64,000 nucleotides of DNA from Diplonema japonicum. Its lineage: Eukaryota > Euglenozoa > Diplonemea > Diplonemida > Diplonemidae. The notes under the pieces are model-generated. The model worked only from the letters and a program-made list of their open reading frames with translations, did no database searches and had not been told where the DNA came from. The position numbers were made by a program, and so were the translations under genes. Shown piece by piece: positions 6,488 to 17,315 of the stretch; position 1 is the first letter of the stretch, and each line of letters starts with the position of its first letter. The stretch spans positions 1 through 64,000 of the forward strand of contig OZ025755.1 of NCBI GenBank assembly GCA_964019335.1, in the 5' to 3' direction.

Positions 6488-9400
6488 CTAATTCCCTTGC
6501 GCGGACGCCTTGCACCCCCTCGAGGGGCTGATGGCCGCCGCCACAGGACGAGACCAGGCTCCCACCATGTCGTGGGCGGTGTTCCAGAAGAAGGCCCCAC
6601 CGTTGCAGGGGTACGCCTCCTTCAGCTCATTCATCACTCTGACAGCCTGCTGCGGGTTGCTGTTGAACTCTCCGCACCCGCTGATGCAGAAGCCGAACAC
6701 CACCTTTGTCGGGTCGTTCTCGAAGACCTCCACCACGAGGGTCGTGAGGTGCGCCAGGGCGGAGTCGAAGACGCCACCGTTGATCCCGTCCGTGTTGGGG
6801 TGCGTCACCCCGTTGTAGTACTGCGGCATGATGAAGTTCACAGTTGCGGCCACCTCCCGCATCACCTCGAAGTAGCCTGTCCCGGGCAGAAGGTCGCTGT
6901 CCAGTGGGGAGTGGGTCACGAGGCTTCCGACGGGGAGCCTCTCCCTCAGTTCCAGGGTCGTCACCCTCAGGAAGTTCCGCGCCTCCGCTCCCTTCGAGAA
7001 CGACGAGCCGCGCTGCCCGTCCTGGTAGTAGTACAGGTAGTCGATGTTGATCCCGTCGAAGCCCTGCCTGTCCGCAATGGCGGCCAGCTGCTGCGCCAGG
7101 TGCACCTCCTTCCCGAAGCAGTGCTCCCAGCAGTCGTTCAGCCCGTCCCAAGAGCCCCCCATCTCCCCCCCGCCGAAGGAGAGTATCACCTTCTTCCCGG
7201 CGGCCCTCCACCTCGCCACGAGCCCCGGCTGCGGGGAGTTGTCGCACACCGCAACAACGGGTATCAGGTCGCACTGCTCGTTGCACTGGTTCATCCCTGG
7301 AGCCCAGGTGTAGGTCACCGCAAAGGAAACCAAGACGTGTGTGTAGGCCTCCATCTGCGCGTCTGTCGGGCACGCCAGCCAGTTCCCGACGGAGGCGATG
7401 AGCCTGCTGTCCACGGCTGGAGGGGTGTGGGGGATCCCCTCTACGCCACTGCTGCACCCCTTCGAGGGGCTGATGACCTGCTCAGAGAGAGGACGAGACC
7501 AGGCGCCGTTCGCGTCGTTCTCAACGTTCCAGAAGAAGGCCCCACCGTTGCAGGGGTACGCCTCCTTCAGCTCATTCATCACTCTGACAGCCTGCTGCGG
7601 GTTGCTGTTGAACTCTCCGCACCCGCTGATGCAGAAGCCGAACACCACCTTTGTCGGGTCGTTCTCGAAGACCTCCACCACGAGGGTCGTGAGGTGCGCC
7701 AGGGCGGAGTCGAAGACGCCACCGTTGATCCCGTCCGTGTTGGGGTGCGTCACCCCGTTGTAGTACTGCGGCATGATGAAGTTCACAGTTGCGGCCACCT
7801 CCCGCATCACCTCGAAGTAGCCTGTTCCGTGCACGAGGTCGCTGTCCAGTGGGGAGTGGGTCACGAGGCTTCCGACGGGGAGCCTCTCCCTCAGTTCCAG
7901 GGTCGTCACCCTCAAGAAGGTCTGCGCCTCCGCTCCCTTCGAGAACGACGAGCCGCGCTGCCCGTCCTGGTAGTAGTACGGGTAGTCGATGTTGATCCCG
8001 TCGAAGCCCTGCCTGACCGCAATGGCGGCCAGCTGCTGCGCCAGGTGCACCCCCTTCCCGAAGCAGTGCTCCCAGCAGTCGTTCAGCCCGTCCCGAGAGC
8101 TCCCCATCCCCGCCCCGCCGAAGGAGAGTATCACCTTCTTTCCGGCGGCCCTCCACCTCGCCACGAGCTCCGGCTGCGGGGAGTTGTCGCACACCGCAAC
8201 AACGGGTATCAGGTCGCACTGCTCGTTGCACTGGTTCATCCCTGGAGCAGTCACCGCAAAGGAAACCAAGACGTGTGTGTAGGCCTCCATCTGCGCGTCT
8301 GTCGGACACGCCTGCCAGTTCCCGATGGAGGCGATGAGCCTGTTGTCGTCTTTGTGGATGGTGTTCGCACCACCACCACCACCAGTCTCGTCCCTGATAG
8401 TGATGGTCTGCGTTCTGTTGCTGCCCGAGGCGGTGGCCCCGCTGCACACCGATGTATTGAAGAAAGGGACGATGGACCACACACGGCTGACAATCCACGT
8501 GCTCGCATCACGAACCGGGTCGCTGTCCACGTAGAAGATGTCGAACTCCTGCCTGCAAGGGGAGACCCCCTCCGCTACCCCGAGCTCCATCGGGTCCGTC
8601 GACTGCTCCGTGTTCACGCGGACGTCGGCGGGGAAGGAGGAGGATACGAAAGCAGGCGGGGCCGGTTCCAAAGTTATAATCTGCGCCACCGTCTCCGAGA
8701 TCCCTCCGCACACTGGGTTGTCATGGAGCTGCCACGTCACCTCCATGAAGGTGGACCCGCATATCCTGTTCGGGAAGTCTGTCGCGGGGAGGATGCTCTG
8801 ATTCAAAAGCTTCACCTGCGCCCCTTCCGTGCACTCGGGGTCGATGAACCGAGAGAGCGGCTTCAGGCTCTCCAGGTTGATTTCCTGGTCGCAACGGAAG
8901 GTGTAGGAGGTGGCCCCTCCGAGGACTGGGGGCCTTCGCACCACCATCCCCGCCTCCGTGCTGATGTCGTTCGTGAGGCGATCCTGGTTCTCCAGCGCCT
9001 TGTCCGCCATCTTCGACACCATCCTGTTCTGCGTGTTCTCCACGCTCGCCTCGTAGCTCGCCTGGCTGCTGAAGTCGTACGGCATGTCTTCCAGCGTCAC
9101 CATCTCCTCCGAGCTGGACAGCCCGCCCCCGGTTCCCTTCCCCCCGTAGGTGCGCACCCCGCCCCTGAAGCCCGACCCCATGGCCGCCGATGCGTCCGTC
9201 CCGAACGGCACCATCACCGTCGTCGTCTCCAGAGAGGGCATCGGGACCTCCATCCCCGAGTGGACGTTCTGCAGCCCCGGGTTCTCATCCTTTGACTCGT
9301 CTACAACCCTCGTCTTCCGCGACATCTCATCCGACTTCGTCTTCACCTCCCCCGCAGCGAGGGCCACCTCCTCCATGCACTGCGGGTCCGCGTAGCTCGG

Positions 9401-12400
9401 CCCGTGCTTCGTGTGGCAGGTCCTCCCAAAGAAGCAGAACAGGTGGCACCAGCACTCCTTCCATCTATCCCGCACGAGCTTGCACCCGTACTCGTTCCTG
9501 CCCCCCGCGTCCACCACCGTTTGCCCCTCCGTGTAGAAGATCCCGATCGCGCTCCCGAAGGCCTTCGCCGCCCCCTCGAAGTCTCCCTGGAAGAGCTTCT
9601 CCGCCGCCATGATGAGGTCCCCCAGGATCGGAACCCTCCTCAGCACCTCCACCACGTTTCGGATCACCTCCGCCACGTTGTTCAGGAACTCCGTCACCTT
9701 CTCCTTGATGTAGTTCAGGGTCGTCTCGAAGACCTGCACGACATCGTTCCACAGCTGCGTCACCTTCTCCGACACGTAGTTCCACGCATCCGTCACCGCC
9801 TTCGCCACCGCCCTCACCGCCACGTTGATCCCGTCCACGATCTTCTGCCCGAGGTCCCCCAAAGACACCGACACCGCGATGTCGAACTCCGAGTCCTCGA
9901 ACCTCGAGGCCACCACCGCCCGCCCGCTCACCGTTGTCTCCACCAGCGCCAAATCCAGCGTCACCGCGAAGTCGATCACGTTCCCCTTCACCTCCACCCT
10001 CGCCTGCAGCCTGATGAACAGGACCTGGATGTCGCAGGAGAAGATGGCGTACGGGATCGGGCGGTTCGCGTCGTACATGAAGAGCACCTGCCGGATCTTC
10101 ACGACCTCCAAAAAGTTCATGTCCTGCAGCTCCATCTTGAAGAAAGTGAGGTCCCAGTTCCAGGTCACGTGAACGTGCGAGGACAGCGCCCCGTCGAAGA
10201 GGTTGATCCCCGCGCGGAAGGAGAAGATGTCCGAGTTCAGGGTCACGTTCAGGTAGCCGTACGACCTCAGCATCGGGATGTCGAAGGCTCCCCTGATGTC
10301 GATCAGGGCGCTCGGGGACGGCGCCACCTGCAAGTCCACCAAGAACTTCGCCCCGCCCACCGCCACCTTGTTCTCCAGGCGGTTCCCGATGCGGAGCCGG
10401 AAGTCCCCGATCATCAGGTCCACGGGGTCCATCCAGGCGTCGATGTAGAAGCGGGTCTTGCTCACCGCGAGATCGATCGCGATCTCCCAGCCGAGGAAGT
10501 TCAGGCGCCCCTGCAGGGCGACCCCCGCCGGGATCACCACGTCGCCGCTCCGGAAGGTCAGCCTCTGCTCCTTCGGGCTGAAGGAGAAGAAGGCGAAGCA
10601 CTCCAGGTCCAGAGTCGTCTCGTTCGCGAAGCCCCCCAGCATCCCCATGCACCTTGTCCTGTAGTCCCTGTCGAAGGGGTAGATCCCGGACTCCGCAAGC
10701 TTCTCGGGAATCACCAACCCGTCCAGCCCGGGCACGTAGTCCGACAAGACCCCGATGATCCCGCCGATGGTGAGCTCCGACACCATCGCGATGAAGAAGT
10801 TCTCCTCGGGAACCGTGCTGCTCACCCCGATGTAGGTGCGCCCCTCGATGTAGGGCTGCGTCCGCGTCTCGCAGTTTTGCACCTTCCCGAGGCACACCGC
10901 CCCGCCCAGCGTGAACCCGGTCGGGAGCGGGGACTTCAAATCCCACTCCACCCCGAGGATGATGTCCCCGATCTGCAGGAAGGGAAGCCCCAGGGCGTTG
11001 TTCCACCACCCGTCTAGCCTCAACGACCCGCGCACCAGCTGCGCCGTCGGGCTCACCACCAGCGACAGGTCCCCGATCAAGAAGAGGAAACGCCGGTCCG
11101 CGTAGTCCCCGTCGCACCGCTCCACGCAGAACTTCAGAGGGATGTTCACCCCGAGCCTCGTCATCGGGAGGCCCCCCGAGAACACGTATTCGAACTCCAC
11201 GTAGATGCTCATCCCGAGCGTCCCCTCCACGTTCACCACCGCGAAGTTGCTCTCCGAAGTGTCCGGGTCCGTCCCGATTCGCAGTTCCAGCAAGGCCGAC
11301 CCGGAGAACTGCAGCTCCGCGCTCGCCGACACCCGGAAGTTCTCCGTCACCTCCGCCACCGCCTCCAGGAAGTCCCCCTCCAGGATGTCCGGAAGCCTCG
11401 GAGACCCAATCGCGTACAGCTTCACCCCTGAGGTCGTCATCGCCAGCGCGAGCTTTGTGTCCTTGATCCCGAAGGACAGGATGGGCGACAGGGCCGTGTC
11501 CAGCACCTGCGCCACCCCTTCGTCGAAGCTGCTCGTCACCAAGTAGGCCACGTTCGCCACCGTCAGCTCGTCCACCCAAACGCTCGCCTCCACCCCGTCA
11601 CATGCGGGGGCCTGCCCGATCCGACCCGTCCCGGACACCGTCGTCGTCGGCGTTGGGGCAGCGCAGTTTCCGAGGCAGAAGGGCATCGTAATCTCACCCC
11701 TCTGCACAATCGGTCTGATGAGCTCCAAGAAGTTTCCGAGGTCTAACGAGGCATCCAGAAGCTCTCTCGTGCTGTGCTTTGTGTTGGTGTTGGTGTTGTT
11801 GTTGGTGTTGTTGGTGGTGGTGTTGGTAGTGCTGTTCATGCTGCTGCTGGTTGTCGTGTACGTGCGTGCCTTCATGTCCGCGCTCGCAGTGGAGTTCATC
11901 GGGCACTGATTAGGGTCGTAAGCCACACTCGCCCCGTCGTTCGTGTCCTCCAGCGTCACCGCCATCCCCAAGCTGAACCCGATCCCAGACCACTTGTTCC
12001 CCCTGGCGTCCGTGATGGATTTTCTCTTCTGGCTCAACCAGGATCCCGGGAGCTCTCTGACCGCGTTCCTGATCCTCCCTGCAAGTCCGTTCACCGCCTC
12101 TTCTACCACCCTGTCCGCCTCGCTTTTCTCCTCCCTGGAGATTCGCCTCCCCCACGACTTCAAGCTCACCCCAAACCCTCCGAACAGCACGTTCTCCCAC
12201 CAGGTGCTCACAGGTATGATCTCGAAGCACCTCCAGTGCGGGTGTGTGAAGACGATTGTGATCCCGTCGATCCCCACCGTCGACGAGATGATGTCAGGCA
12301 TGTCGATCCCGACCTCGAAGGCGAAACCACTGAAGGCCCCTGCGCTTGCGAACCACTCCACCGACAGCGACAGCTCGAACTGCGTGTTGGCGAAGAAGCC

Positions 12401-13609
12401 CCTCCCGCCTGTCGAGCGTTCAGTCCTCTGCCTCCGAAACCTGAGCACCTTCCCATCCCTCTCTTTCTCTTTCTCTTTCTCCTCCTCCACTGACAGAGCT
12501 TTCCCCCTGTGTCCAACGGAGGTTTCCTTCACACACACCCCGCTCACGCACTCCTCATCCAGCCCGCAGTCGTTGTCGCTGGTGCAACCATCAGCCTCAA
12601 CCGCTCGAGGGGTCAATACAGACAGCTCGGTATCGGGCTCAGGTGTGGGAACAGGTGTAGGAACAGGTGTAGGAACTGGAGTGGGAACTGGTGTAGGGAC
12701 TGGTGTAGGGACAGGTGTAGGGACTGGTGTAGGAACTGGTGTAGGAACTGGTGTAGGAACTGGTGTAGGAACTGGTGTAGGAACTGGTGTAGGAACTGGT
12801 GTAGGGACAGGAGTGGGAACTGGTGTAGGAACTGGTGTATCAGGAGTGGAAACCGGAGCATCCGTCTGCCGCTCGTAGTTAATGCCCGCACCCCATCCAA
12901 GACCCAGACCCGTGAAGATGTTTGCCCTTCCACCTGGGACAGCCTCCAACCCGATGCTCAACCCGAGCCCAACAGAGGGGGCTATCACGAAGTTCCCCCG
13001 CCTCAGCCCCTCGTACGCGACACTGAAGCCGATCGTCACCGTGAAGAGCGGGCACCCGAAGTTCCCGTTCGCTTTCGAGGCGCAGAGGTACCCGATCGCA
13101 CAGCAGTTCACCTCCTCCAGGGGCTTCACCACCCTCCTCCGCTTCTGGTGGTTCTGCTGCGCCTCGAGGAGCATCGCCGCCCTGTTCGCCGAGGCGGTCG
13201 TCGAGTTGCACTGCCCGGAGAAGGTGCGGATGTAGGGCTTCAGGCTGTTCGCGAGGTCGGGGATGTCGGCCAGGAAGGGTTCGATCGCCGCGGTGTCCTC
13301 GAAGAACTCCATCAACCCGTCTGCCGCCTCCACCGCCTTGTCCTTCAGGGTGTTCAGCTGATCGAGGACCCCCGTCACTGCCCCTATCGCCTCCTGCACC
13401 CCGAGGGCTTCCAGCACCTCGTCCGCCCTGTCCGAAAGGGTGTCCGCCACGGTCCCCCTGAAGGCGTCCACCGTGTCCGCCAGCGACGTGGCCAGTGACG
13501 TCACCGTCAGCGGCTCAGAGGTCGACGTCGTCGAGGGCGCTGTGTCCTGCGCTCCCGTCAGGAGCACGACCGCTCCCAACGTCAGCAGTGCTGTCTGCAA
13601 AATTCTCAT
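6488..13609 (-). CDS. large secreted protein with two C-terminal GH18 domains
   Basis: A 2373-residue uninterrupted frame with a clear signal peptide ([20 protein letters not shown]). Residues about 256-323 are a VPTP repeat, followed by a Cys-rich segment ([18 protein letters not shown]). About 1000 residues of unrecognised, probably beta-rich sequence follow, then a helical stretch and a Cys cluster near 1377-1412. Two GH18 (chitinase-type) domains occupy roughly 1755-2040 and 2065-2365. Both contain the strand motif FDGINIDY, but the next residue, the catalytic Glu of GH18 enzymes, is Pro1876 in one and Leu2192 in the other. They may therefore bind chitin-like glycans without cleaving them. 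The two domains are nearly identical at DNA level, implying recent duplication or conversion; the first lacks a YTWA tetrapeptide. Likely an extracellular or cell-surface protein. Confidence 0.85.
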   Translation of the reverse strand: MRILQTALLTLGAVVLLTGAQDTAPSTTSTSEPLTVTSLATSLADTVDAFRGTVADTLSDRADEVLEALGVQEAIGAVTGVLDQLNTLKDKAVEAADGLMEFFEDTAAIEPFLADIPDLANSLKPYIRTFSGQCNSTTASANRAAMLLEAQQNHQKRRRVVKPLEEVNCCAIGYLCASKANGNFGCPLFTVTIGFSVAYEGLRRGNFVIAPSVGLGLSIGLEAVPGGRANIFTGLGLGWGAGINYERQTDAPVSTPDTPVPTPVPTPVPTPVPTPVPTPVPTPVPTPVPTPVPTPVPTPVPTPVPTPVPTPVPTPVPTPVPTPEPDTELSVLTPRAVEADGCTSDNDCGLDEECVSGVCVKETSVGHRGKALSVEEEKEKEKERDGKVLRFRRQRTERSTGGRGFFANTQFELSLSVEWFASAGAFSGFAFEVGIDMPDIISSTVGIDGITIVFTHPHWRCFEIIPVSTWWENVLFGGFGVSLKSWGRRISREEKSEADRVVEEAVNGLAGRIRNAVRELPGSWLSQKRKSITDARGNKWSGIGFSLGMAVTLEDTNDGASVAYDPNQCPMNSTASADMKARTYTTTSSSMNSTTNTTTNNTNNNTNTNTKHSTRELLDASLDLGNFLELIRPIVQRGEITMPFCLGNCAAPTPTTTVSGTGRIGQAPACDGVEASVWVDELTVANVAYLVTSSFDEGVAQVLDTALSPILSFGIKDTKLALAMTTSGVKLYAIGSPRLPDILEGDFLEAVAEVTENFRVSASAELQFSGSALLELRIGTDPDTSESNFAVVNVEGTLGMSIYVEFEYVFSGGLPMTRLGVNIPLKFCVERCDGDYADRRFLFLIGDLSLVVSPTAQLVRGSLRLDGWWNNALGLPFLQIGDIILGVEWDLKSPLPTGFTLGGAVCLGKVQNCETRTQPYIEGRTYIGVSSTVPEENFFIAMVSELTIGGIIGVLSDYVPGLDGLVIPEKLAESGIYPFDRDYRTRCMGMLGGFANETTLDLECFAFFSFSPKEQRLTFRSGDVVIPAGVALQGRLNFLGWEIAIDLAVSKTRFYIDAWMDPVDLMIGDFRLRIGNRLENKVAVGGAKFLVDLQVAPSPSALIDIRGAFDIPMLRSYGYLNVTLNSDIFSFRAGINLFDGALSSHVHVTWNWDLTFFKMELQDMNFLEVVKIRQVLFMYDANRPIPYAIFSCDIQVLFIRLQARVEVKGNVIDFAVTLDLALVETTVSGRAVVASRFEDSEFDIAVSVSLGDLGQKIVDGINVAVRAVAKAVTDAWNYVSEKVTQLWNDVVQVFETTLNYIKEKVTEFLNNVAEVIRNVVEVLRRVPILGDLIMAAEKLFQGDFEGAAKAFGSAIGIFYTEGQTVVDAGGRNEYGCKLVRDRWKECWCHLFCFFGRTCHTKHGPSYADPQCMEEVALAAGEVKTKSDEMSRKTRVVDESKDENPGLQNVHSGMEVPMPSLETTTVMVPFGTDASAAMGSGFRGGVRTYGGKGTGGGLSSSEEMVTLEDMPYDFSSQASYEASVENTQNRMVSKMADKALENQDRLTNDISTEAGMVVRRPPVLGGATSYTFRCDQEINLESLKPLSRFIDPECTEGAQVKLLNQSILPATDFPNRICGSTFMEVTWQLHDNPVCGGISETVAQIITLEPAPPAFVSSSFPADVRVNTEQSTDPMELGVAEGVSPCRQEFDIFYVDSDPVRDASTWIVSRVWSIVPFFNTSVCSGATASGSNRTQTITIRDETGGGGGANTIHKDDNRLIASIGNWQACPTDAQMEAYTHVLVSFAVTAPGMNQCNEQCDLIPVVAVCDNSPQPELVARWRAAGKKVILSFGGAGMGSSRDGLNDCWEHCFGKGVHLAQQLAAIAVRQGFDGINIDYPYYYQDGQRGSSFSKGAEAQTFLRVTTLELRERLPVGSLVTHSPLDSDLVHGTGYFEVMREVAATVNFIMPQYYNGVTHPNTDGINGGVFDSALAHLTTLVVEVFENDPTKVVFGFCISGCGEFNSNPQQAVRVMNELKEAYPCNGGAFFWNVENDANGAWSRPLSEQVISPSKGCSSGVEGIPHTPPAVDSRLIASVGNWLACPTDAQMEAYTHVLVSFAVTYTWAPGMNQCNEQCDLIPVVAVCDNSPQPGLVARWRAAGKKVILSFGGGEMGGSWDGLNDCWEHCFGKEVHLAQQLAAIADRQGFDGINIDYLYYYQDGQRGSSFSKGAEARNFLRVTTLELRERLPVGSLVTHSPLDSDLLPGTGYFEVMREVAATVNFIMPQYYNGVTHPNTDGINGGVFDSALAHLTTLVVEVFENDPTKVVFGFCISGCGEFNSNPQQAVRVMNELKEAYPCNGGAFFWNTAHDMVGAWSRPVAAAISPSRGCKASAQGN
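12640..12842 (-). repeat. 12-bp coding repeat (VPTP linker)
   Basis: On the plus strand GGTGTAGGAACT and close variants repeat about 17 times, encoding Val-Pro-Thr-Pro on the minus strand. It forms an extended linker in the large GH18 protein. A shorter version of the same linker occurs in the neighbouring chitinase (about 15060-15110). Confidence 0.95.
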
Positions 13610-13710
13610 TTTCTTTTGGCCTCACACGACGGAAGGGGGTTTCTTTTCTTCTTCTTCTTCTTATTCTTCTTGTGGTTACGACCGGGATTTTTTTCTTTTG
13701 GGTTATAAAC

Positions 13711-13756
13711 CTGTGTGTTGCTATAGTTTGTAGAAATAGAATAATACGACTTTGAA
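13711..13756 (-). repeat. 5'-flank motif, copy 2
   Basis: Second copy of the motif at 4895-4955; the 24-nt core lies at 13727-13750. On the minus strand it lies about 120 nt upstream of the start codon of the large GH18 protein, so it could be part of a 5' UTR or a transcription or trans-splicing signal. Confidence 0.7.
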
Positions 13757-14043
13757 TAATTGTGAACACGTTCACCGCATTTTACATTAAAGAATAGTGC
13801 ATCACAGAGCCTGCTGTTGTAGACAACATCCACAGATCATTTTAGCTAGAAATGCAAAACACAGGACACTGCAACTAAAAAGAAAAGGGGAAGAGAGGAA
13901 TCCCTCTGTCTCTCTCTTTTTCTATCTCTTTTTTTAAAATGCAAGAAAGGGAGGGTTAGTGTGTTCATAGACTGCTGCATCCACGAAACAAAAACAAAAA
14001 AAAAAAAGGAGAGGAAGGAAGGAATGGCAATGAGGTGTCGCTC

Positions 14044-14364
14044 TCAAAGGCTTTTTGCGATGACAGACGTGAACTTTCCGTCCTCGATGGTGAAAGTCTC
14101 TTCTGCTTTGATGGTGATAAGGCCGAGGGCTACCTTTGCCTTCACCCTGCGTGTGTACACCTTCCCGTCGGAGGATGCTTCCGGGGTCGTCTGTCCGTAG
14201 AACGAAGGGGGCTCGTTGCTCAACATCTTCTTCTTGCAGGCGGCCTTCCCCTTCGCCTCCCACTTCGGGTTCTTGAAATGCACGTCCTCGGAGCACATGT
14301 CAAGGATAGCGTTCACATCGTTTGTGGCCAAGAGCTTCGTGAAGGTCGCAATCATGTCCGACAT
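14044..14364 (-). CDS. small NTF2-like / SnoaL-like protein
   Basis: A 106-residue protein starting MSDMIATFTKLLATND directly after an A-rich tract. The order of features (N-terminal helices, ILDMCSEDVHFKNPKWEAKG, FYGQTTPE, then a strand-rich end including KVALGLITIKAEETFTIEDG) fits the NTF2-like fold, in which a cone-shaped cavity binds small ligands or serves as a dimer surface. No catalytic residues can be assigned. No signal peptide, so probably cytosolic. The family call rests on pattern and length only; the specific role is unknown. Confidence 0.5.
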   Translation of the reverse strand: MSDMIATFTKLLATNDVNAILDMCSEDVHFKNPKWEAKGKAACKKKMLSNEPPSFYGQTTPEASSDGKVYTRRVKAKVALGLITIKAEETFTIEDGKFTSVIAKSL

Positions 14365-14867
14365 TTTTCTTTTTTTTTTTTCTTTTAGAAAAGGGAAAAT
14401 AAGGTTTTCCTGTAGGGTTTTGCTTTAAACTTAGAGGGAACAAAAAAGAGAAGTAAACTACTCGATTTGCGACACAAGCTCAGCATAAGAACCACTGGCA
14501 AAGAGTGAAGGAACAAAAAAAAAAAGAGTAAACTAGAGAGGAAGAAGGAAGAAGAAAAACAGCACACAAATCGTCGGAACACAAAGTCACCCTGTGACTA
14601 AGATATCGGGCTCTGGTGTAAGCTTTATAGGTTTAAAAAAAAAAAAAGAAAAGAGGGGAGGAACCTTGAAACAAACAAAACGTTCCTGAAATCTGAGAGC
14701 TGCAAACAAAGCAGTTAAGCAAGAGCAACCGACAAGTGTCATTGCTAGCTGGGCCTCTTCAGATCCAAGAGATAAAGATTTTTTAAAACAAAAAAAGCGC
14801 TTACGAGAAGAGGTAGTTAGAGACACCCTTCCTACAAAAAAAAAAGTATATCGTAAGGTGCATTCGA
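14365..14867. other. intergenic, no confident gene
   Basis: A minus-strand open stretch around 14600-14820 (with TLVGCSCLTALFAALRF) lacks an ATG start and is not supported by any recognisable family. The rest is A-rich. I do not call a gene here. Confidence 0.5.
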
Positions 14868-16316
14868 TCAGCTACTGATCTTAACGCATTCGGGGGCATA
14901 GTTGCACACCCGAAGGCACCTTGCCCACCATTGGTTCTGCCTATAACAAGAGAGCCCTGCTTCGCAGCAATCAGGGTTGCTCAGGCACCCACCCCATGCT
15001 GAGACCCTGCGGGCGCATGAGTCAGAAGGAAGCTGACCACCAGTTGTGAGGGGTGCAGCAGGAACAGGTGTGGGAACAGGGGTAGGGACAGGAGTGGGAA
15101 CAGGAGTACTGACAGTGACAGGGTTCGAAGCTGTCTGGCTGCTGCACCCTCTAGTGGCGCGGACCACGCTCCCAACTGCTTCTGCCCATTCACCACGAGG
15201 GTCGCTGGCGGCAACCCAAAAGAAGGCCCCACCGTTGCACGGGTACTCCGTCACCAAGTCGCGCATCACACTAACGGCCTGCCCCCTGCTGGAGCTGTAC
15301 ACATTGCCGTCTGAAGGGACGCTGAACCCGAACACCACCTTTGTGGGGTCCCCCTTGAAGCAGTCCGTGACAAGGGTCGTGAAGTGGTCCAGGGCAGAGA
15401 CGAAGCTGGGACCCCCACGGAGCCCTTCGGTGCTGGGCTGCGTGACACCGTTATAATACTGCGGCATAACGAAGTCCAAAGAGCTTGCCACCTCCTTGAT
15501 GACGTTGTAGTAGCCGGTGCCCCTCACGAGGTCGATGTCCATGGGGGCGTGCGTCACCTCGCTGCCCGTCGGGAGGCTCTGACGAAGTCCAATGGTCACA
15601 TCTTTCAAGAAGGCCTGCGCTTGTGTCCCCTTCGCGAAAGAGGACCCCCTCTGCCCGTCCTCGTAGTAGTACTCGTAGTCGATGTCCACCCCGTCGAAGT
15701 TCTGGTCGCGTGCGATGTCCACCAGCTGCTGCACCACAAAGGCTTCCTTCCCGTAGCAGTATTCCCAGCAGTCGTTGAGGCCGTCCCAAGAACCGCCCAT
15801 CTGACCTCCACCGAAGGACAGGATGACTTTCTTCCCGGCAGCTTGCCACTTTGATACGAGTTCTGGCTGTGGGGCGTTGTTGCACACAGGCGTGGGGGCT
15901 GTGATCTGGCACTGCTGGTTGCATGTGTTTTTCCCCCCGTCCACCCACGTGTAGGTGATTGCAAAGGAAACGAGGATGTGTGTGTATGCGTTGACCTGCT
16001 CGTCTGTGGGGCATGTCTGCCAGTTCCCCACGTAAGCAATTAGCCTGCTGTCGTGACCAGCCTTCGCACTCGGGCCAGGGGGGACAGGGGCGGGTGCGGG
16101 AGGCACTGGGTTCGAAGGCGAAGTGCCCCCCATCGATGGGCACCAAGTCGCCTGGTTGCCCTCACACACACTTGCGCTGCCTCCCCCTTTGTAGCATGGC
16201 TCCGACCACCCCATCTTGAAACATGGGTCGCCTCTATCAATGCATCTTTGGCACTCCGCAATGGTCTGACCTGCAGCAGCCCCAGCCAGCAACAGCACTC
16301 CAAGTGCTTTCATCAT
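14868..16316 (-). CDS. secreted GH18 chitinase with Cys-rich tail
   Basis: 482 residues from MMKALGVLLLAGAAAG (signal peptide); frame upstream of this Met is homopolymer artefact. After a short Cys-rich N-terminal region (ECQRCIDRGDPCFKMGW) and a Pro-rich linker comes a GH18 TIM barrel: LIAYVGNWQTCPTDEQ, ILSFGGGQMGGSWDG, and FDGVDIDYEYYYEDG with the catalytic Glu at residue 215. A TPVP linker leads to a C-terminal segment (CARRVSAWGGCLSNPDCC, then YRQNQWWARCLRVC) that resembles a small Cys-stabilised carbohydrate-binding module. GH18 enzymes hydrolyse beta-1,4-GlcNAc polymers. It is homologous to the two domains of the large neighbour but keeps the active-site acid, so it is probably the active enzyme of this pair. 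Confidence 0.88.
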   Translation of the reverse strand: MMKALGVLLLAGAAAGQTIAECQRCIDRGDPCFKMGWSEPCYKGGGSASVCEGNQATWCPSMGGTSPSNPVPPAPAPVPPGPSAKAGHDSRLIAYVGNWQTCPTDEQVNAYTHILVSFAITYTWVDGGKNTCNQQCQITAPTPVCNNAPQPELVSKWQAAGKKVILSFGGGQMGGSWDGLNDCWEYCYGKEAFVVQQLVDIARDQNFDGVDIDYEYYYEDGQRGSSFAKGTQAQAFLKDVTIGLRQSLPTGSEVTHAPMDIDLVRGTGYYNVIKEVASSLDFVMPQYYNGVTQPSTEGLRGGPSFVSALDHFTTLVTDCFKGDPTKVVFGFSVPSDGNVYSSSRGQAVSVMRDLVTEYPCNGGAFFWVAASDPRGEWAEAVGSVVRATRGCSSQTASNPVTVSTPVPTPVPTPVPTPVPAAPLTTGGQLPSDSCARRVSAWGGCLSNPDCCEAGLSCYRQNQWWARCLRVCNYAPECVKISS

Positions 16317-16594
16317 ATTTCTTCTTTTTTTTTTTAAATCTGCGTGAATCGGATTTCCGGTGTACTGGGGAACAACAGAATAGAAAAGCTCGAAGAAAAA
16401 AAAGGAGGGGGAGGAAAAGAAATAAAGAAAATAACGTGTTTTTTGGGAGAAGACAGAATTTTGACGATGGGGGGGGGGGGGGGGGGAAGTAGTTGTAAGC
16501 AACAATCCCATCTGGGGGGGGGGGGGGGGAAGATAAAGGGAAGGGAGTAGAACCACGGCACCACAAGCGGGGGATTAAAAGAAAAAGAGACAGG

Positions 16595-16967
16595 CATAGT
16601 ATCCAGGGTTAACCGATCACCCGCGGGTTTTTAATTACAATCGGGTTTTAAATTGACGTCAAATGAAAGGCGAGCATGCAACCATGCTTAAAACCCTTAT
16701 ATTCGTATCCCGGACCCCCCAGATACACAAAGCCGACCCCAGGGAGCATCAAAACGACTTAGAGAAGGAGTATTTTCCCGAAAAGCTGGGTTTTCCCTTT
16801 TTTAATCTTTTATTTTAAAAAAAACCGATCCGAAATTACAAAAAACCGATCAAACCGATCCGAAATTAGAAAAAAAACCCATCATTAACCCGACAGTGAT
16901 TGAAAATCTAAAATTGCTCGGGTCGGGTTTTAAAACCCGAAGGTGATCGGTTAACCCTGGATACTAC
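16595..16967. mobile_element. MITE-like element with 25-bp terminal inverted repeats
   Basis: Perfect 25-bp inverted repeats (outer end TAGTATCCAGGG) at 16597-16621 and 16942-16966 bound about 370 bp of non-coding sequence containing further CGGGTTTTAAAACCCG-like palindromes and repeated AAACCGATC. The hexamer GACAGG flanks both sides (16589-16594 and 16968-16973), a possible target-site duplication. No transposase is encoded, so it would be non-autonomous. Confidence 0.75.
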
Positions 16968-17315
16968 GACAGGTAAAAAGAAGGGCCACAAACAAAAAAA
17001 AAGAAGAAGAATATCCACCGATGGGGAGAGAAGCTGTTAGCAAACGACTCCACCCAAAAGAAGAACAGAAACAAAAGACACATCACAACTAATGTCTTTT
17101 TTTTCTTTTTTTTTTTTCTTTCTTCTTCTTCCTCTTCATTTGCCGACTCCTCCTAAAAACTTTTTTCCACTCCTTTTTTTTAAAGAAAAGGAACAACCCC
17201 AAACAGCTTTAATTGCGTGGTAACGGTGGCACTGCGCATACGATAGGGGGGGGGGGGGGGGGGGGAGAGAGAGAGAGAGAGAGAGAAAAAAGAGAGAAAA
17301 TACAAAATCTGTTCA
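16968..17315. other. intergenic, low complexity, no gene seen
   Basis: Homopolymer runs and a G-run followed by a GA dinucleotide tract (about 17248-17286). Nothing coding is seen. Confidence 0.7.

Noticed and set aside
6404-9295. 963-codon plus-strand open frame
   Set aside because: It lies antisense to the GH18 coding region; its open state mirrors the GC-rich codon bias of the real gene and it shows no domain.
14587-14826. 79-codon minus-strand frame
   Set aside because: It begins at GTG, not ATG, and has no recognisable family or upstream signal.
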